Below, piece by piece: positions 34,301-46,345 of a stretch of DNA of 64,000 nucleotides. The DNA lies in NCBI GenBank assembly GCA_023525975.1, contig CM042022.1, positions 5,261,001-5,325,000 on the forward strand. The letters are read 5' to 3'. Both the position numbers and the translations under genes were made by a program. The DNA is from Smallanthus sonchifolius (taxonomy: Eukaryota; Streptophyta; Magnoliopsida; Asterales; Asteraceae). Positions within the stretch are counted from its first letter, which is position 1. Each line of letters starts with the position of its first letter. The notes below the pieces were generated by a model. That model saw only the letters and a list, made by a program, of their open reading frames with translations, was not told where the DNA came from and did no database searches.

Positions 34301-37300
34301 AATGGCAATAGCACTTGCTAATGGTGGTGGGAAGCCCCCAGATTGGCAAGACTTCGTTGGTATTGTTTGCCTGCTTGTTATCAACTCCACCATCAGTTTC
34401 ATTGAAGAAAACAATGCTGGAAATGCTGCTGCTGCACTTATGGCTGGTCTTGCACCTAAAACCAAGGTATTTTACTATTTCCTAACCTACATTTAAGCCT
34501 GGCAAAACAGTAGGGTTGGGTAACGGGTCAAAACAGGTTCAGGTCAAAACACGTTTTGAGCAAAATGGGTTAGTCTAAACTGGCCGTTTTAAAAAATTTT
34601 TTAATTTGATTCGGGTCAAAACGGGTATACCCAAAATGAGTTGTGTTGAAATGAGTCGTTTTAGAAAAAAAGTACTAAAATAGGTTCACTAGCTATATTT
34701 TTATCCAATAATTTGAGTCGAGCCAAATGGACCCATATGCAAATCTTTTTTTATCCAAATCAACACATTCTTTAAAGAATGGGTCATGATTGTCACCCTC
34801 ATAATATTTCTCCAGGTTCTGAGGGATGGAAGTTGGAGCGAACAAGACGCCGCTATACTGGTTCCTGGAGATATTATAAGTATCAAACTTGGTGATATCG
34901 TACCTGCTGATGCTCGACTTCTTGAAGGTGATCCTTTAAAGATTGACCAATCTGCCCTTACCGGTGAATCTCTCCCTGTCACCAAGAACCCATATGATGA
35001 AGTGTTCTCTGGTTCAACTTGCAAGCAAGGTGAAATTGAAGCAGTAGTTATTGCTACCGGAGTCCACACCTTTTTCGGGAAGGCTGCACATCTTGTGGAT
35101 AGCACTAACCAAGTTGGACACTTCCAGAAGGTTCTAACCGCAATTGGAAACTTCTGTATTTGCTCCATTGCGGTTGGAATGGTGGTTGAGATTATTGTTA
35201 TGTACCCGATCCAAAATAGAGAGTACCGAAGTGGAATTGACAATCTTTTGGTGTTGCTTATTGGTGGAATCCCAATTGCTATGCCTACTGTTCTTTCAGT
35301 TACAATGGCTATTGGATCACATAGGCTTTCACAGCAGGGTGCTATCACCAAACGTATGACCGCCATTGAAGAAATGGCGGGAATGGATGTTCTTTGCAGT
35401 GACAAAACAGGAACTCTGACACTTAACAAACTTACGGTTGATAAAACTTTAATCGAGGTGTTTGCCAAAGGTTTGGACAAGGAACAAGTGTTGCTTTATG
35501 CTGCAAGGGCTTCTAGGATGGAAAACCAAGATGCTATTGATGCAGCCATTGTTGGAACCCTTGCTGACCCCAAAGAGGTATGATACATCAGTTTTTAATT
35601 TCCTTAAAAGAAGAAATTATTGACCCGTATGTTGGTTTTGTAGGCAAGAGCTGGCATCAGAGAGGTCCATTTCTTCCCATTCAACCCGGTGGATAAAAGG
35701 ACTGCTTTGACTTACATTGATAATAATGGCAACTGGTTTAGAGCTAGCAAAGGTGCACCTGAACAGATTTTGACCCTTTGCGGATGCAAGGAAGACCTGA
35801 AGAAGAAAGTGCATGCAATGATTGATAAATTTGCCGAGCGTGGGCTGCGATCTTTGGGTGTTGCAAGACAGGTTTGCATTAATCTAATCTAATGTTATTT
35901 GAGTAACATGTTTTGTTTTTTACCTAATCAATGTGAAACTTTTAGGAAGTGCCGCAAAAATCAAAAGATAGCGCGGGTGGTCCATGGGAATTTGTTGGGT
36001 TATTGTCTCTCTTTGATCCACCAAGGCATGACAGTGCTGAGACCATCCGAAGAGCTCTCAATCTTGGTGTAAATGTCAAGATGATTACTGGTAACTAACT
36101 AACTAACTAACTAACCGTAGCTCCTGATAGATGCATCAATTGTTCTATTTTCCTCATTTATTTTATCTAAGTTAGTACTGATTTGATATTTATCAAATAG
36201 GTGATCAACTTGCTATTGCTAAGGAAACGGGTAGACGACTTGGTATGGGAACAAACATGTACCCGTCTTCTTCTCTACTCGGTGGACACAAGGATGAATC
36301 AATTGCTGGACTTCCTATCGATGAGTTGATCGAGAAAGCTGATGGATTTGCTGGAGTTTTCCCTGGTGAGTGTTCTTGCACTCAGAGTTGTTGGCATTTT
36401 TTATTATTATTTAAAGACTAAAACTTGACATGTATTTTAAATATACAGAACACAAGTATGAGATTGTGAAGAAACTACAAGAGAGGAAGCACATTTGTGG
36501 GATGACCGGAGATGGTGTGAATGATGCACCTGCTTTAAAGAAGGCTGATATTGGAATCGCTGTTGCTGATGCTACAGATGCTGCAAGAAGTGCTTCTGAC
36601 ATTGTGCTTACCGAGCCTGGGCTCAGTGTGATCATCAGTGCTGTGCTTACCAGTAGAGCTATTTTCCAAAGAATGAAAAATTACACAGTTAGTCCCTCTC
36701 GTCCCCTTATCTAATAAATGCGCTTTCCTTTTCTTTTGGTGACCATGAGAACCCGTTAGGGAAAACTCACGGGTCCCACTAGTACCCTGCTAACCAGTGG
36801 GACTAGGTAAAGCGCAACTTACGTAGCCAGCTGGCCTTCAAGGGGTTAAGGCAGAAAACCAGTGGGAATCAGATGCGTACCACTACACCACCCCTTGAAG
36901 GTTATAACACACTTTCTTGGTCAAAACATGCTTAAATCATTCCTCTTGTTTGCAGATCTATGCAGTTTCTATCACCATTCGTATTGTGTTTGGATTTATG
37001 TTCATCGCTTTGATTTGGAAGTTCGACTTCTCTCCATTCATGGTTCTTATTATTGCAATTCTTAATGATGGTAAGTTCTCTAACAATTGTAGTTATCGAC
37101 TTATTGTTCATAATACTTGATAATTACTGATTCCCTTTATGTTTTAAAGGTACTATCATGACAATCTCAAAGGATAGGGTGAAACCATCACCATTACCAG
37201 ACAGCTGGAAGCTAAAAGAGATCTTTGCCACTGGAGTTGCTCTTGGAGGTTACTTAGCTTTAATGACAGTTATCTTCTTCTGGATCATGAAGGATACCGA

Positions 37301-38293
37301 CTTTTTCACAGTAAGATATAAAAAACATGCTCGTCAAATTCTATTTCTGTTGCTCATTTTTGTTATTTTTTGTCTCCGCAGGATCATTTTAGTGTGAAAT
37401 CTCTGAGAACAAGTGACACCGAGATGATGGCTGCTTTATACTTGCAAGTCAGCATTGTGAGCCAAGCTCTCATCTTTGTCACTCGCTCTCGTAGCTGGTC
37501 GTTTGTCGAACGACCAGGGTTTTTACTCATGGCCGCTTTCCTAGCAGCCCAACTGGTACTGTTTTTTTTTTGTTTTTTTAACCTCTAATTCGCTGTGAAT
37601 CACATAACATAAAAGCTGTAATTCATATAAATTTCAGGTAGCAACTTTAATAGCAGTATACGCGGAGTGGGGATTCGCAAGAATCAAAGGAATTGGATGG
37701 AAATGGGCTGGTGTTATCTGGCTTTACAGTATAGTGTTTTATTTCCCTCTTGATCTCATGAAGTTTGCCATCCGATACATCCTTAGCGGAAAGGCTTGGC
37801 TCAACATGATTGACAACAGGGTATATTTCAATATTTCATCAATAACTTTTTATCATAAACTTTGATGAATACTAAAACTGAAAAAAACATTTTGGATCTT
37901 ATGTGTTTGGGTGTAGACTGCTTTCACAACAAAGAAGGATTATGGTAGAGGAGAGAGAGAGGCCCAATGGGCTCATGCTCAGAGGACTTTACATGGGCTT
38001 CAAGCACCTGATACATCAAATCTCTTCAATGAGAAGAGCAGCTACAGAGAACTGTCTGAAATCGCCGAACAGGCCAAAAGACGCGCTGAAGTTGCAAGGT
38101 ACTTTAACAGTTACCAATACCAACTTTTCAAATTTTGATATTGTGTTTCTTAAAGTTGATAACATTTAACAAACGCTCGGATCTGTGTATATATAGGCTT
38201 CGGGAGGTGCTTACGCTCAAGGGTCATGTTGAGTCAGTGGTGAAACTGAAGGGGCTAGACATTGATACAATTCAACAACATTATACAGTATGA
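31354..38293 (+). CDS. Plasma-membrane H+-ATPase (P3A-type proton pump)
   Basis: This gene encodes the pump that expels protons from plant cells using ATP and energises nutrient uptake. Fourteen exons join in frame: 31354-31410, 33990-34109, 34230-34466, 34816-35577, 35644-35871, 35946-36090, 36201-36365, 36449-36687, 36956-37070, 37150-37310, 37382-37555, 37638-37820, 37917-38098, 38197-38293. They give 954 residues, and all introns are GT-AG. The start MGGDKALSLEGIKNETVDL is typical. Visible motifs are TGES (187-190), the phosphorylated Asp334 in CSDKTGTLT, GDGVND (592-597), Arg660 and Asp689 in AILND (the proton-binding Asp of the family). The C-terminal regulatory tail ends QHYTV, whose penultimate Thr is the known 14-3-3 site when phosphorylated. 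No stop or shift is present. Intron 1 (2.58 kb) carries a SINE and a palindrome. Which AHA/PMA paralogue it is was not determined. Confidence 0.97.
31904..32115 (-). mobile_element. SINE in intron 1 of the H+-ATPase gene
   Basis: A perfect 14-bp target duplication, GGAATTTAGTTTTT, lies at 31890-31903 and 32116-32129. The minus strand has an A-box-like GCCTTGGTGGTCTGGGG and a B-box-like GGGTTCGAATC, and ends in A-rich sequence. It lies antisense to the host gene. Confidence 0.85.
32681..33299. mobile_element. Near-perfect foldback element in intron 1, 619 bp
   Basis: The left arm (32681-about 32964) and right arm (about 33014-33299) are near-identical inverted copies of about 285 bp, separated by about 49 bp. 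The ends are AGAGTAAAGTGCCATTTTCG and its complement. The 7-mer AAATATT flanks both sides. The loop is flanked by TAGGGGT/ACCCCTA within the arms and holds CTCGAGTAGCTCGCGAGC. Such terminal sequences are common in Mutator-related foldback MITEs. The high arm identity implies a recent origin or ongoing correction. Confidence 0.9.
34500..34760. repeat. MITE-like debris in intron 3 of the H+-ATPase gene
   Basis: Repeated ACGGGTCAAAAC and AAACGGGT words resemble the interiors of the hAT MITEs elsewhere in the window. Terminal repeats and a target duplication were not found. Confidence 0.35.
36722..36905 (-). mobile_element. SINE-like fragment in intron 8 of the H+-ATPase gene
   Basis: The minus strand has GTGGTGTAGTGGTACGC, an A-box-like start. 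An 11-bp inverted pair, CCTTCAAGGGG (36835-36845) and CCCCTTGAAGG (36891-36901), frames the right part. No target duplication was seen. Confidence 0.45.
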
Positions 38294-38310
38294 GGAGCTT
38301 ATGATCGTCC

Positions 38311-38326
38311 GGGGGGGGGGGGGGGG
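38311..38326 (+). repeat. Homopolymer G16 in the H+-ATPase 3' UTR
   Basis: Sixteen consecutive G begin 18 nt after the stop codon. Long G runs are rare and unstable, so the exact length may be an assembly estimate. Confidence 0.85.
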
Positions 38327-38537
38327 TTAATTTATTACAGAGCTGAGGCCAACTAAAAGTATTTGTTAAAACCATAGGGAGAATTGTTGTATGCTGCGAT
38401 GCAGGCTCGAGTTTTTATAATTTATATTATCTTGTAAAATTTCCCGAGTATACCCATAAACATTTTGTGTTTGGTCTCTTGGTAGCAAAGTTGAATGTTT
38501 TCAATGACTTAGTTTCTTTTAACCTTTTAACTGTTTG

Positions 38538-38543
38538 AATAAA
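38538..38543 (+). terminator. Polyadenylation signal of the H+-ATPase gene
   Basis: AATAAA, 245 bp after the stop and within T/A-rich sequence, is followed by AATGTAATG. TTGTGTTTGGTCTC (about 38465) may be the upstream element. Confidence 0.5.
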
Positions 38544-38684
38544 GCAATGTAATGAACAAAGACAATGGTGCTTGAGCTCAATTCAAAACTCATTAAGAAA
38601 CTCAACTAATACACTAGTCAAATCTTGAAAATTAAAAATGAAAGAAATAAAATCAAATTAGATAAGTAAATAAACAGGAGAGTT

Positions 38685-39629
38685 AATTTTTTTTAAAGTA
38701 AGCGGAATTTCATTAAACAACCAAACCACCCCAAAGCCAGGGGGCTACAGGGTGGCAAGAAATACAAACCCAGTCAATAAATTGACTAAAAAATGGAAAT
38801 ACAAATCAACTGTTATGAAACGTTAAACTGAAACAAAATCCAATTCTCCCAAGTAATGCTCTGAAGCTTTGCTCTACACGATATCCATAGATAAGATAAT
38901 TCCTTGATTTGCTCCACACTGTTATGATCCGACGTGGCCTTGTTTTCGAAGATTCTCTTGTTTCTAGCTAACCATAAAACCACATTGTTGCTGAGGAAAT
39001 GGCGTGTACTAAGTTCTTTGCTATTCAAAAAGGGTTGGCGGCGCAGCTTGTTGCCCGTTTGCCTTCTACCTCTATGTAATTTCCCTTTGGGAGTTGTGTT
39101 TTAATTAAAGAAATACAAACTAAAAGTAGTAAACTTTAAAAAGGAAAAAAAAAAATTGAATAAAGGATAGATGGGCTAGGTTGGTTGCACCATCTTCAAA
39201 TTTGCCACCATATTGATCTTGCAAATAAACACGAAACTAATAAGTGATTTACGTCTTCTTGGCATATTAAGCAGTTCGGACACGTCTTGTCAATCCTCTA
39301 ATGGCAAGGGCGTCTTTTGTTGCTATACGACCTTCCATAGCTCTCCAAATGAATATGCTAACTTTTGGTGGTAACCACTTATTCCATCTGAAATTGGAGC
39401 TTGGTACGCCTGCTCCCCGGGACCCTTCAACTTTTAAGGCTACTCCTTGTAGTATTGACCAAGTAATTGAGTGATGAGCAAAGAGCCATTCAATGTGGAA
39501 CACATGGAAATCATTAGTGTCACAAAGTACCTTTGAATGTTTAAAAAATGGCTTACTTATATAGTTTCCTAACTTTTCCTTTTTAGTACTTGAGTTGGCT
39601 TCCAATCCAACCATTTTAGTCCACCTCAT
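38685..39629 (-). pseudogene. LINE 3' fragments (zinc-binding RT domain)
   Basis: On the minus strand, 39629-39267 includes FRWNKWLPPKVSIFIWRAME, the conserved zinc-binding RT block. 39028-38813 includes VVLWLARNKRIFENK and SYLWISCRAK. The element ends with ATGAAATTCCGCTTACTTT followed by A's (left edge about 38685), a typical LINE tail. The part between 39040 and 39260 is unlike either, so two truncated insertions are possible. Confidence 0.75.
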
Positions 39630-40640
39630 TTTGTTGTTTAAATTTGATGTTATAAACCATTATGCACTTTGAGTTTATATTCTTTTAACATATCTTTGAA
39701 AATTGGATAAATACTACAAAATATAGGAAAACAATGAATTAACTCTTTAACATAATTCCATGAATATATTAAACATACAATACTAAAAATACGGAAATTT
39801 ATTTAAAAAATATATGTCATATTGTTAACACTTGACACAAAATCAAATTTTAATATATTCATAGTCACACTTGAAATCGGTATCGCTAAAGTCCATTATT
39901 CTAGTAACGACATTTATAATTTAATTAGTTTTTCAACTTGCAACAATATTTCACCAAAAACAATTCGGAGCGTTAACATCATTTGATCAAAACTTGAATC
40001 ACACTTGTTCCCAATTATATTCCAAACAGAAACATGGAGACAACTCAAAATCCTAACAAAGCCATTGTCTCCATGATTAATATTTTTTATGCCTAACTTA
40101 TATCACACTACTTGTATCTTTTTACATCTATAACGAAAATTAATTAACTTTTTAATACGTAGTTTGGAATATATTTTAACAAAATGTTGCTAGTCATGTA
40201 TCAAGTATATATATATATAGGCGCGGTTCAACCATGGTGCTTTTGTTGTATAGGTACAGTCGATCTGTGCCATCAACCATGGTGCTTTTGTTGCTTGATT
40301 CTTACAACTTTGTTCTAACTCATGTCATGATTTTGATGTGCATTTTGGATGGTCGATACACGATTGGACTATAGTATTGATTGTTAAGCTTTTGTCCAAT
40401 ACTTTTTTTTTATTGATTTGCTTCAATTTATTGATATTTCAAACATCTTTATTATGATTAAAGAATGTATGATTTGAATATACAAATAATTATATTTAGT
40501 ATTTTGACCATATCTTCATGTGACATATATGCATTAACAAGATGAAAAATGACGAAATAAAATTAAAGTTTTTACCTGGGTCAGACCTGGCCCATTTCCT
40601 TCCCACGTGTGAACTTCATGCTGGCCCGGAAATCAGTGTT
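39630..40640. other. AT-rich intergenic region
   Basis: No gene was recognised. A short duplication of CAACCATGGTGCTTTTGTTG occurs at about 40228 and 40277. Confidence 0.5.
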
Positions 40641-40649
40641 TTTTTTGGA

Positions 40650-41015
40650 ACAGCAGAGGAACTATATATTAAATTGAAACAAGGGCCCAACAAGAAACAA
40701 TAATTCGAGAACAAGTACACCAATTTACAGATTACTCAAAAAAAGAAACTTACACCACATATCCCAATCAATCTAATTAAACTTCTCTCTATTTTTAATC
40801 CAAATGAAACTAAACACTTTTATCTCCTCCATGACATTGTCAGAACAGAAGTCGATACCGTTGACAGATTTGTTGTTTCTAGCCTTCCATAAGCAACACA
40901 AGGAGATTTGAAAGATTGCATTGACCAATTTCATTTGAACTTTTTTCAGAAAAAATGACTCTGGGACAACCACTATTACAGAGATAGACAGACCCGAGAG
41001 TGAAGGTAGTTTGCA
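40650..41015 (-). pseudogene. 5'-truncated LINE
   Basis: The minus strand encodes ISLCCLWKARNNKSVNG and VFSFIWIKNREKFN, the C-terminal block of L1-type LINE pol. It ends in an A-rich tract after TTCAATTTAATATATAG. Its left edge is the T run at about 40650. Confidence 0.75.
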
Positions 41016-41019
41016 CGAA

Positions 41020-41484
41020 TGTAACACCCAAGAATGTGCACGAGCATGCATAATGGCACGCAAGGCCGTGCCTCTGTCTATCTCTTTACATACTTGTGTA
41101 ATTTGAAAGAAGAAATCAAAGGGGTTAGTGTTGTTGGTGAACTAAAATCGATCAAGAGACTAGAGAAGAATAAATCTCATTTGAAGCTACTAATTTCAGT
41201 TGAGGTAAGAATCTCATACCCAAATTCTTGAGAAAATTAGGGCTCTTGACCCATTTTGGGGATTTATGGGTTATTGGTGTGTTTAGGCAAGTGAACTGTA
41301 GGCGTACTAAGTCAAGCACAAGCATGCTTTTGAGAATCCAATAAGCACCGGCGTGCCTCCTAGGGCACGGCGTGCTTAGAAATTGATCAGAATGTAGTTT
41401 TCGCTAATTTAGAGAAAATTTGCCATAAAAACTCATTTATAAAACTAGAGAATGCATTAGTACGAGTAATTGATTGGTATTAGG
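41020..41484 (+). repeat. LTR-like fragment
   Basis: It begins TGTAACACCCAAGAATGTGC and contains repeated GGCACGC and GGCGTGC words. No partner, primer site or target duplication was found. Confidence 0.35.
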
Positions 41485-42340
41485 TGTAACATCCTGGAAA
41501 TTCGTAAACTAATAAATCAGATTATTAAGTGAACCGAGCCTCTTTTAAATAGCATGGACTATATGATTTTCATGTAAAGCTTGGTTCTTCAAAGTTAGAG
41601 GACCCGGTTAGCCGTTATTTCAAAAGTTCGAGATAAGAAACGCGTTAGACGTAATGGGAGGGACCCGAAACGAACTTGTAAATGTGTATATACCAATTAG
41701 TGGGTAACCCTAGGCCATAATCGGCCTAGGTGTGCACGACGGCCGCGTGAGACGAGGGAGAGGCAGACGCCGGAGTTCAAGAGGGGCCGCGATGGTGGTG
41801 CTCGTAGGGGTGTTTCAACCGTGCGACTCCATATCACGTAAAGGTAACATCCGTTCTTGTTCTTTTCCCATGTAGGTGCTCGGTTTACATGAGGGGTAGG
41901 GGTAGGGTTTTTGTTTCGGATAAATGTGGTATTCGATGACGCTGAGGACGTTGAGGAACAACCGGTGGGGGCTACGGACTTTAACAGGTGGCCGACAGCG
42001 GTTAGGCGGTGACGTGCGGTGGTGGCAGACTGCCGGAGGGAGCCCGGAAGTGGCCGGTTGGCGTGACTGGTTGGCTGTCTGTCGGGAAGATAAAGAGAGA
42101 GAACAGGTTATGGAGGAGCGACGAGGAGGAGGGGAGCTGCTGTGGCGGGGGCTGTGGTAGTGCACTACGGCGGCAAGCGGAGGAGGGCGATAATGGTGGC
42201 GTGTCTGGCGTGCAGGAGGACTCGGGTGAAGGCTGTCGGGATTAGTGGTGTACGGGGGTGGACTTGAACGATGGCAACGGTGGATCCGGTTAGGGTTTAC
42301 CAGGCTAGAGTTTTAATCACGATGAGGAAGACGTACGTGG
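41485..42340 (+). repeat. Gypsy-type LTR fragment, GC-rich interior
   Basis: It begins TGTAACATCCTGGAAATTCG, the same style as the solo LTR at 7694. A TATA-like GTGTATATACC lies at about 41683. The following 41730-42260 is GC-rich and gives overlapping open frames on both strands, with no family support. The right end is not defined. Confidence 0.5.
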
Positions 42341-43450
42341 ACAGACTAATACAGTAGCATATAACAACACCTTTTTTGCAAAAGATTCAGTGGTTAAATT
42401 ACTGCAACTAAAAATTACTTTATGTTTTAATCATTTTCAGTGGCTTGACTCTAAAGATTCATGGACATTATTTGCAAAAGAAAAAAAAAACTAACTGATA
42501 CAAGAAGTTATTATTTGCTCTGCAGCTTAAACTGCAATAAAAAGATAATGGTGGCAACAAGGCTGTCCATTTCACACAAAATTGCTGCATTAAAGCTGCC
42601 TAATCACTGCACATCATTCAAACAATATTTCAGCAGTTTTGCTAAACATGCAGTAAAAATGTCACATTCAAAGATAGGGACGGTTAGGATATTTCAAAAT
42701 AAAAACTTTTTAAACCACTTTGAACAAGAATTAGAATAATATGAACATGAAAACCCACCATGCACCTCCTCTGGTACTAGTTCAATGTTTAGAACTCTTA
42801 AAATCCAATGCATTCTTGATTTCCTTTTTCTTTGAATGTTCAAACGAACGTAACCAGGATGATTTGGGACGATCGTGGTAGATTAATTCTTCATGGAACT
42901 TCAATCAATGTGGGTTCTGATCGTAATGCCATCCACGTGAGTTTTAGTTCCGTTAAAATCTAACTTAAGTTAACGACAGGGGCTATATTTGCAACCGGGT
43001 CCAAAAATTTGGGCTATATTTGCAATTTTTCATTCATGGAGGCTAAAGCTGCAATTCAAACAAACCACATGTGCCATTTATGCAATTAACTCTTTTTATA
43101 ATTTATTTATTTTCATTTTCTTATTAAGCTATTTACTTTTATCATTTTATAACTATTATAGTTTTTCTACTATTTTTTATATATTAGAGAGTTACTAAAA
43201 GTTTAAAGTTTATTTTGTAATAATACACTCAATCTTGAGGCCGTATTATCGGTCGAGCAAATGTTCAATGGATGCTCATTTGTTCTATAGCTTATTTTTA
43301 ACCCAATAGGTTTTAACTGATAAATTTGTGAACTAATGAAACATGGTAAACCGATTCGATATCAACGTGTTATACATATCGGTAAACTCTAATTAAGTCC
43401 CAAATTAAAGAGTGGACCAAACGGGTGAAGCGTTGGTTGTCGGTTGTCAA
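42341..43450. other. Intergenic sequence; repeat-like GGGCTATATTTGCAA words
   Basis: GGGGCTATATTTGCAA (about 42979) and GGGCTATATTTGCAA (about 43011) are tandem words of a type seen in plant MITEs. An open frame at 42461-42739 (92 codons) has no recognised domain and is not called as a gene. Confidence 0.4.
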
Positions 43451-43456
43451 GATCGA

Positions 43457-44582
43457 TGACCACGTGTCGAAGCCTAATAAAAAACTACAATAAAAACTAC
43501 TCCTTAGCTACTTAGACTATAGAAAGGGAAGTAGTGTTGTCGAATCCACAGGAAACTCGTGGAAAACACTATTTAGAAAAACTGATTCAATACTATTAAA
43601 GATTCAAACTTTATTACTGAGAATACTTATAATTATCAAAAGCAATTAAATTTAAGTTGAGAAAACTATTAGAGGAAAACGCAATCACTTTTCGGGTTCA
43701 AGTTCAACAGATTCACAAAAGTTCAGGTTTTAACCGGTTGATTTCACTAAACGTGACACTAACCAATTCAATTAAAGTGGTGACTGTGGGACAATCTTTT
43801 AAGATTCGTTCGTCCGCCCAATCATCAATTCACAGATGCAAAGCAGTACAAGTCAACCGAATAGCTAACGATGCAAGAAAACCAGAAATAGATGGTGACT
43901 CAAACAACTTCAACACAAGCAAACAGTTTAAATTAATTAAAAGTACGTGCATTCAAGACTGTCGCTCAAGAACACAAATCAAAACTGTAGAAAACCATAA
44001 ACTAGAGTTTCAATGAGACGAACTATCCACCCGGAAGCAATCACAAGTGGATTAGCCACTCATGATTGTAGAAAACATCACAATATTCAAATTGAAACTT
44101 ATAAACAAGTAAAACTATGAACAATCGACTTAGAAAAGCTGCAAATCTCCTTAGGGAATTTCTGGAACGGCTGAAAACAAAATTTTTTCTAGAATGGGAT
44201 CCTTCAAGCTATATAACTAGAATTAGGTTTAAATTTGCGGTCTTCCCTTCTCTCGCGTACCGCGAACATTCCTGGCCGGCCCTTTGCGTGGCGCGAAGGC
44301 CAAAATAGTCGCGACCCATATTCCTTTTCCTCGCATGTCACGAACAACATGCCCCAGGTCTTCGCGTACCACGAAGACCCTAAACTTCATGATTTTTGAC
44401 TTCTTGACTTTTTGTGCTTTGATGCCTTCTTCAATTCCTTCGTGTATTCCTCTCTTTTAAGCACATTAAACCTGTAACACTCAAAACTACAAATACCACA
44501 TAAAACGACTCAAAGTACACGGCTAAACGCCTAAAACGCAGACAAACTGACTCTTAAACATGGGATATTTGACCCTACATCA
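43457..44582 (-). repeat. 3' LTR of the Athila element
   Basis: On the minus strand it starts TGATGTAGGGTCAAATATCC and ends ATTAGGCTTCGACACGTGGTCA. It matches 54103-55221 throughout, with scattered substitutions and small indels. Confidence 0.92.
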
Positions 44583-44600
44583 CATCCCCACACTTAACCT
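44583..44600 (-). other. Polypurine tract of the Athila element
   Basis: On the minus strand, AAGTGTGGGGATG directly precedes the 3' LTR start TGATGTAGG. Confidence 0.65.
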
Positions 44601-44866
44601 TTTGCGTCCCGAAAAAGAATTATACAATAGAATCATAATCGAAAAACTTGCTTTACACACTTTCAGTGATACACAACACAAACTAACTAACGCATTAACA
44701 GTAATAATCAGTATTTCGATCCGATTAAACCCAACCACCGACTCATTAAGCCCCCTATTCTATGATCTACTATCCTATTCATTACCAAGCAATCAGTGTA
44801 TATATGGGTCTCACACTCAGAAGCTACAACTCAGCCTAATCCCATCTCAAGGTCATGTTTAGGCAC

Positions 44867-45960
44867 TGATGTAGGGTCAAATATCCCGAGTATAAATGTC
44901 GTTTTTTGTATAGTTTAGTAGTTTAGTTTTGTATATCGAGTCGATTTTACGTGTGTTTGGGAGTTTGATGTGTTACATGATAAATGTGCTAAAAGAGCTG
45001 GAGTATATGAAGAAAATAAAGAAGGTACAAAGCTTGGGAAGTCAAAGAAAAGAGAAGACAAAGCTAAAAAGTCAAATTCGTGGATTTTAGGGTCTTCACA
45101 CCACGCGAAGACCTAGGAGACTTTGTTCGCGACACACGAAGGTCTTGAAAAGTGGCCCCGACTAATTTGCTCTTCGCGCCACGTGAAGACCCAGTCAGAA
45201 ATGTTCGCGACACACGAAGAAAGGGTTTTACGGCAAATTAAACCTAATTCCAATTATAAACCCATGTGGACTCCCATTCTCGAATTATCTTCTTTCCAGC
45301 CGTCCCAGAAGAGATCTAAGGCGATTTCAAGAGTTCTTTGGTCAATTGTTCTTAAATTTCAATGTTTGTAAGTTTCAAGATAATTAATTTGCTGTTTTCG
45401 ACAATCATGAGCGGCTAAGCTCTCTATGATCCCTCCGGGTGAACGATTTATGCATGTATTTTTATGATTTTAGTTGATTATCAGTTTGGATTGAAGTTTT
45501 GTGAACCTCTTAAGTTCTTTGAATTCAATTGTGTGTTTGATTTATGAACACTTGCATGTGTTTGATTTGTCACATCTATCATCGTTTCTTGGTTTTTTGT
45601 ATCGGGAATAATATGATTTTGTGATTAAATTTGATATTGTGTGATTGGGTTAAACAGTTAAACAAGGTTATGTCTATGTAATCTCCTATCTGATTTGAAA
45701 CTAAAGTTGCGTGTTTGTGTTGCTGAATCTGAAACCCGGAGTGGTCGTTTTTCTCTAATAGTTTTCCAAAAGTTAAAGTTCGTTGCTTTATACAAATTAT
45801 ATTAGTTTAATTGATAAAGTTTTAAACTTTAGTAGTCGTTGAATAGTTTTGAATTGAATAGCATTCTCCAAGAGTTCCCTATGGATTCGACAACCCTACT
45901 TCCCTGTCTGCAGTCTAAGTAGCTAAGAAGTAGTTTTTATTAGCCTTGACAACGCGATCA
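44867..45960 (+). mobile_element. Solo LTR related to the Athila LTR, opposite orientation
   Basis: It begins TGATGTAGGGTCAAATATCC and ends GACAACGCGATCA. It has a perfect 5-bp target duplication, GGCAC, at 44862-44866 and 45961-45965. Its ends match the host element's LTRs, but the interior is diverged. It reads on the plus strand while the host reads on the minus strand. It has a TATA-like AATTATAAACCC at about 45253 with palindromes upstream. Confidence 0.93.
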
Positions 45961-46030
45961 GGCACGGGTTAAACCATATAGATTTTCCTACCACTATAAA
46001 CAAAGATTTATGTGTTTTAAAAATTCAAAT

Positions 46031-46070
46031 GAATGGATAATGGATGAATGGAATGGATAATGGATGAATG
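46031..46070 (+). repeat. Two exact tandem 20-mers
   Basis: GAATGGATAATGGATGAATG is repeated twice, followed by a partial third copy. Confidence 0.95.
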
Positions 46071-46115
46071 GAATGAATGATCGAGCTTTGATTGACATTT
46101 TATGATTAAACCTTA

Positions 46116-46345
46116 CCTAGTGGTGCTTCAACCAAGCTGGAACTCGGCGTGTGGCACATAGGCTGCAGTTTTAGCAATGAAGTACATAAGACTCAACTTA
46201 GTGGTGTTTTAATCAGGCTGGAACCCGAGGTGTGACACATACGCGAAACTTAGTCATCTAAAATGATTGATTACTTAAAAATCAATCCGTTGGTGTTTCA
46301 ACCAAGTTGCTATTCCAGAGGGTAACACGTAGGCCTAACTTAATC
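46116..46345 (+). repeat. Three diverged tandem repeats of about 80-90 bp
   Basis: Units begin TGGTGCTTCAACCAAGCTGG, TGGTGTTTTAATCAGGCTGG and TGGTGTTTCAACCAAGTTGC. Each goes on with a GTGTGGCACATA-like word. Confidence 0.75.

Noticed and set aside
34701..35480. Long open frame (259 codons) on the minus strand
   Set aside because: It lies antisense to exon 4 of the H+-ATPase, whose sense frame is clearly the real one. It is a shadow frame.
41815..42245. Several overlapping open frames on both strands in GC-rich DNA
   Set aside because: The sequence is LTR-derived and its GC-richness lowers stop frequency. No frame shows a domain or typical codon pattern.
46031..46345. CRISPR-like array (short repeats with spacers)
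   Set aside because: The repeats are contiguous or diverged and lie inside a plant retrotransposon. They do not have uniform repeats with unique spacers.
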